From positions 21,089,001 through 21,153,000 of the forward strand of contig NC_067290.1 of the NCBI RefSeq assembly GCF_020740795.1: a DNA stretch of 64,000 nucleotides, in the 5' to 3' direction. The position numbers and the translations under genes were made by a program. Below are positions 60,501 through 64,000 of this stretch, in pieces. Source of the stretch: Apus apus. Taxonomy: Eukaryota; Chordata; Aves; Apodiformes; Apodidae. The notes under the pieces are model-generated. The model was not told where the DNA came from. It saw nothing but the letters and a program-made list of their open reading frames with translations, and ran no database searches. The stretch's first letter is position 1, and each line of letters starts with the position of its first letter.

Positions 60501-62880
60501 CTCCCCAAAATGGGGGACCCTGGCTGCAAGGGGGGCTGGAGCTGACCCCTGGGAGCTGCTTGAGGCAGACGTGGGTACTTGAACACTGCCCATCCCAACT
60601 GTCAAGAAGGCACTTTGTTCTCCAGGCAGACAAGTCCCCATTCCCTGCTGAGTGCTGTGACAGCAGCTCATGGGGGGTGAGGCCCCACCAGGTGCTCCCA
60701 CAGCCGGGCAGGGCAGGAGAAGCCCCCTGGGAGGAGCACTGGGCATGGGGCTGCTGGAGACATGCCCATTACCTCTTGAAACAGGGCAACAGCACACAGA
60801 AACCTCAGTGTAGAAAATAATGCTTTTTTTGGTGATTTGGCTGAAGAAGTTGAGCTAAAAAGCAAATAAAAGCTCCAATTAGATTTATATAAGCATAATT
60901 AACCTCAGCTTTTTTAGAACAACACTTACCCATAGGAAATTTCTTTAGCTCAGCCCTGAAGGAGCAGCTGGTGCCGGTCTCTGGAAAGGTGTTTCCACTG
61001 AAACACACCAGCACTTCATGAATACTTGTTTTTGCACCTCTAAATTTTTCCCTCTGGGGCTTTTAAGCAAGTTTTATTGTAGTGTTTATATAGCCACCTC
61101 AGTCTGCCTTTGGTTTATGTTTTTGTCACCTGAAGCCACTGAATTTTGAGTCTTATTAGTTACAGGTATCTGAAATCACATTATGTTAAGAGCTGACTGT
61201 GCTAGCAAAACCCCTTAAAAGTTTCTACTTAGGGCAATTGTCTTCTGCCCAGGTATCAAATTCTTACTGAGTTATACCCAAGACCAACAACTTTTCTATG
61301 GCTCTTTGTTGCCACCAAGGTAAATAATAAGAATCCCATTGATTACAATAAGGCAGGACCGAGTCAATTCATTGGAGAAATACCAAAAAAAGTTGGAGTT
61401 TTTTTCTTGAAAAACATTGTAAGGGAGGATGCAGCTTAGCTTTTCTTCTAGCGAATCACATGAAAGGCACCCTGATCACCATCAATCCAACTCTACACCT
61501 CCTGAGCTGGAGCAAAACATCCTCTTCTAGGTTGGGGAGAAAAATCCTGCAGAACAGAACTGGCCTCGTGCTTCAAAGCTGTGCTGGAAGAGCTCAGAAG
61601 AGCTTATTTCATCCCCCTTTAAGGACTTTCCTACCCAGCAGTGCAGGGGTGCAGAGCTGGCCCCAGCCCCACAGCAGCCAGCTCTCACCCTGTGCCATGG
61701 GTTGCCATGGGCAACCCTAATGGAGCTGCTGTCCTTAAACAGTCTCTGCCTTACCACTGGCAAAACCCTCCCAAATCACAGACAGTCCCTTTCCCTTCCT
61801 TAAATATTTCTTTACAAAAATAAAACTCAAAAGGGACCACAAATAAAACAGCACTGCAAATATTTGCAGATTCAGATCAGTTAAGCTTTGAAAAACTCCA
61901 GCTGAGCTGCGGTTTCCCCCGTCAATGGTTATTCTCCCCCCACTGATGGGCCCTACCCTCCCTCCTCCCTCCCTCCTGGATCTGGAGGCTGGTGCCTTCA
62001 CCCCTCGGCTGCTGGTGTGTGCCAGACCCCAGCTCCAGGGCTCCAGCACAGCCACCCTACCCTGCCACACACCAATGTTCATCTCTCCTCCGTGAAAGAG
62101 TTTATTTTCAAAGCACTTCCTCTCCCAGACTGTCTCCAGGATATGCCCCAGGGGTGACTGCACTAAACCTGCTCAGTGTTTCACCTGCAAGCAGGGGGGA
62201 CAGTGGCATGGTCTGCCCCGAAACAGCAGCAGCTCCCACCTCCCTCCCCCTGGCAGAAGCCCTCACCCCTCAGCAGCTCCTGCCCTTCCCTGGGAAGCAC
62301 ACCTGCCACCCCAGCCAGGAAGGGAATGAAAGCAAGACTGGGGAGACTTTCCTATCCAGAAACAGTTTATTTAAAGTTTTAGGAACATTTTTCATGTATT
62401 GTCAGTCATATTACACTCAAAACTGGAGTTCAAATCACAGCTGAATGCTCAAGCAAGAGTCACAAAGTCCTTGTTCTCCCCACCTCTGGCCACGGAGAGG
62501 AGGACCTCAAGATGCCCACCCTGGTGCTTGGCGGGTGCAGCGAGATCTGCCCTGGTTGGGGCTGTTGGAAAGTCCCTCACCCTGCCCATCCATCTGCGAG
62601 AACGAACCTGGGACCAGCAGCTTCACCACAGCCTTGGCCCAGAGCTGTCCCTGTCGGACAGTCACCCTGTGAACACCACTGGTTTTATCCATGGTCTGGA
62701 CCAACTCTCCCTATAGTGCTTCCCAATGGCTCTGCCAGACAGACCAGCATATCCCTGGACATTTATCTTTCTTGAACACCAGAGCTCCTGCTCTGCAGAA
62801 GGCAGCTGCAGTAGCCTCCTTCATTCCGGACAATAAACCAGAGCAAAATACAGCATCATGTCTTCACTTGGGGTGAGGAT
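60501..62880. other. gene-free stretch, nothing recognised
   Basis: 60820-61450 is AT-rich and could contain conserved non-coding sequence. 61953-61978 is an uninterrupted CCCTCC-type pyrimidine tract. 62210-62300 and 62480-62640 are GC-richer and open in several frames without domains. Confidence 0.4.
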
Positions 62881-63050
62881 TTTTCATGCTTACACTTAAT
62901 TTAAATTTTAATTTCAAGACTAAACTCACATATGCTTTGAGCTGGTAGATGCATTAATTTCACACTTTCACTCCTGACACTTGAGAGGCACAGGATTTTG
63001 TTAAGCTGTTTAATTGCAGTGAATTTTTTAGCAGACAGTGCTTTACAAGC
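62881..63050. other. candidate conserved non-coding block
   Basis: AT-rich and CpG-free, with ATTAAT/TTTAATT cores (for example ACTTAATTTAAATTTTAATT) and no open frame. Enhancer-like only by composition. Confidence 0.3.
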
Positions 63051-64000
63051 TGCAGAAACACCTGAAAGGCTCAAGTAGATGCCAGCAGCCCAAAGAGCCT
63101 GAAGCAAGCACAGGTATGCTGAAACAGGGACTGCAGGGGACAGGAACTACCACTTTGAGATCTCAACGTCAAACCCCAAACCAGAACCTGCTACACGGAG
63201 CGTCCGTACTTTGGGCTGCCTCGACATCGCTGGGTTAGAACAAAGGTGTGGCTTTAAAAATAATAACAAAGATGTAAAGACATTTCCCTTGTGACAAAAT
63301 GAAGCAGAGGCAATAAAGCTAAGCACTGTACTGTTCTCGCTTTACTTCTAACCAAAGTGCCTGTAGCCAAGGGAGCTTTACTATTACTAGCACAAGCTCA
63401 GGTCTACATACCCTCTCTGAACTTGCAGCATTCGACTGTGTCACAGAAAAAACATCCCAGGCACCCAAAGTCTCCACTGAACAACCCAAGATGGACATAT
63501 GAGCCCAGGAGCGGGTGCTCCATGACACCCAGGACACAGCTCCAACCTCCCCCCACTGTGGCTGTCACCTCGGGATTTCCCTGCCCTGCTCCAGCTCCGA
63601 AGGCAGCACTTCATTCCCTCTCTTTAAATGCCCTGGTGCTTCCAGGAACATCAACTATGCCCCAACACAGGGCTGGACAAAGCACAGGAGGTGCCCACCC
63701 ACCACATGGACCTCACCTGCTCAAGGACAGGGATGGCCTTGGCCAGCAGTGGAGTGGGACATCCCCAGCAGGGGCTGTGGTGGGGCAGAGACCACCGGGG
63801 TTTGCAGGTCCAACCCTGCTGCAGATCAGCTCTCCCCAACTCTCATTTACAAGGTATTTTGTCCTAAGCAACCAAACACCCACAGCAGCTTCAGAGGGAA
63901 ACCTACACCCTCTGCAGCAGAGAGAAAACCCAGCACATGTGAGCTCCCTGCACGCTCACCTCTGCAAAAAATATTCCAGTTCTCTGGCAAATAATGTAGA
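63051..64000. other. gene-free stretch to window end
   Basis: Unique sequence, with an open frame at 63515-63994 lacking any domain. No repeat or splice pattern recognised. Confidence 0.4.

Noticed and set aside
60005..60820. Plus-strand open frame of 271 codons
   Set aside because: It runs through an antisense CR1 3' end at 60338-60500, is overlapped by other open frames on both strands, and shows no domain.
62420..62445. GTTCAAATC resembling a tRNA B box
   Set aside because: No matching A box, acceptor stem or cloverleaf around it.
1..64000. CRISPR arrays, bacterial operons, toxin-antitoxin or phage modules
   Set aside because: No regularly spaced repeats, ribosome-binding-site-led frames or prokaryotic protein families. 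Composition and CR1/LTR content are those of a bird nuclear genome.

Overview
The window looks like nuclear DNA of a bird, possibly a songbird. It holds several CR1 LINE fragments, including 3' ends with the octamer-like ATTCTATG/ATTCTGTG tails typical of avian CR1. It also holds one solo LTR starting TGTCCTGGTTTGAGCC (a type common in passerine genomes), a few very old MIR-like SINE remnants and one dense CpG island. There are no bacterial, plasmid or phage features, no tRNA or rRNA gene, and no CRISPR array. The species and locus cannot be named from the sequence alone.

No complete protein-coding gene is visible. The many open frames of 60-270 codons are the background expected of this CA/CT/GC-rich bird DNA: they overlap in several frames, lack splice context, and some run through antisense CR1. 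The best coding candidates are a 340-nt terminal-exon-like minus-strand frame (41287-41626) and a weaker internal-exon-like frame (42420-42580). Neither is assigned to a family.

Layout. 1-16 kb: gene-free DNA with AT-rich blocks, two adjacent MIR-like pieces near 2.2-2.5 kb, a small CpG cluster at 11.5-12.0 kb and a MIR-like piece at 16.2 kb. 16.7-17.2 kb: solo ERV LTR. 17-38 kb: non-coding, with CR1 ends at 21.9 and 26.1 kb and a series of AT-rich, homeobox-motif-rich blocks (27.8, 29.4, 31.0, 34.2 kb) that look like candidate conserved enhancers. 38.2-38.9 kb: CpG island carrying a 34-bp C-rich minisatellite, a 16-base match to a tRNA-Lys retroviral primer-binding site, and a good minus-strand splice donor at its edge. 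This is the most promoter-like place in the window. 39.1-39.5 kb: internally deleted antisense CR1 with reverse-transcriptase remnant. 41-43 kb: exon candidates. 44.97-45.35 kb: sense CR1 that lost its 3' end against a CpG-bearing unexplained segment. 46-64 kb: mostly unrecognised non-coding DNA with CR1 ends at 52.8 and 60.3 kb, homopolymer tracts and a (TA)12 microsatellite.

If the island is a promoter firing on the minus strand, the left 38 kb could be the first intron or downstream region of a gene with long introns containing regulatory elements. A promoter firing to the right is also possible. Both are inferences; alignment to an annotated bird genome and RNA-seq would settle them.
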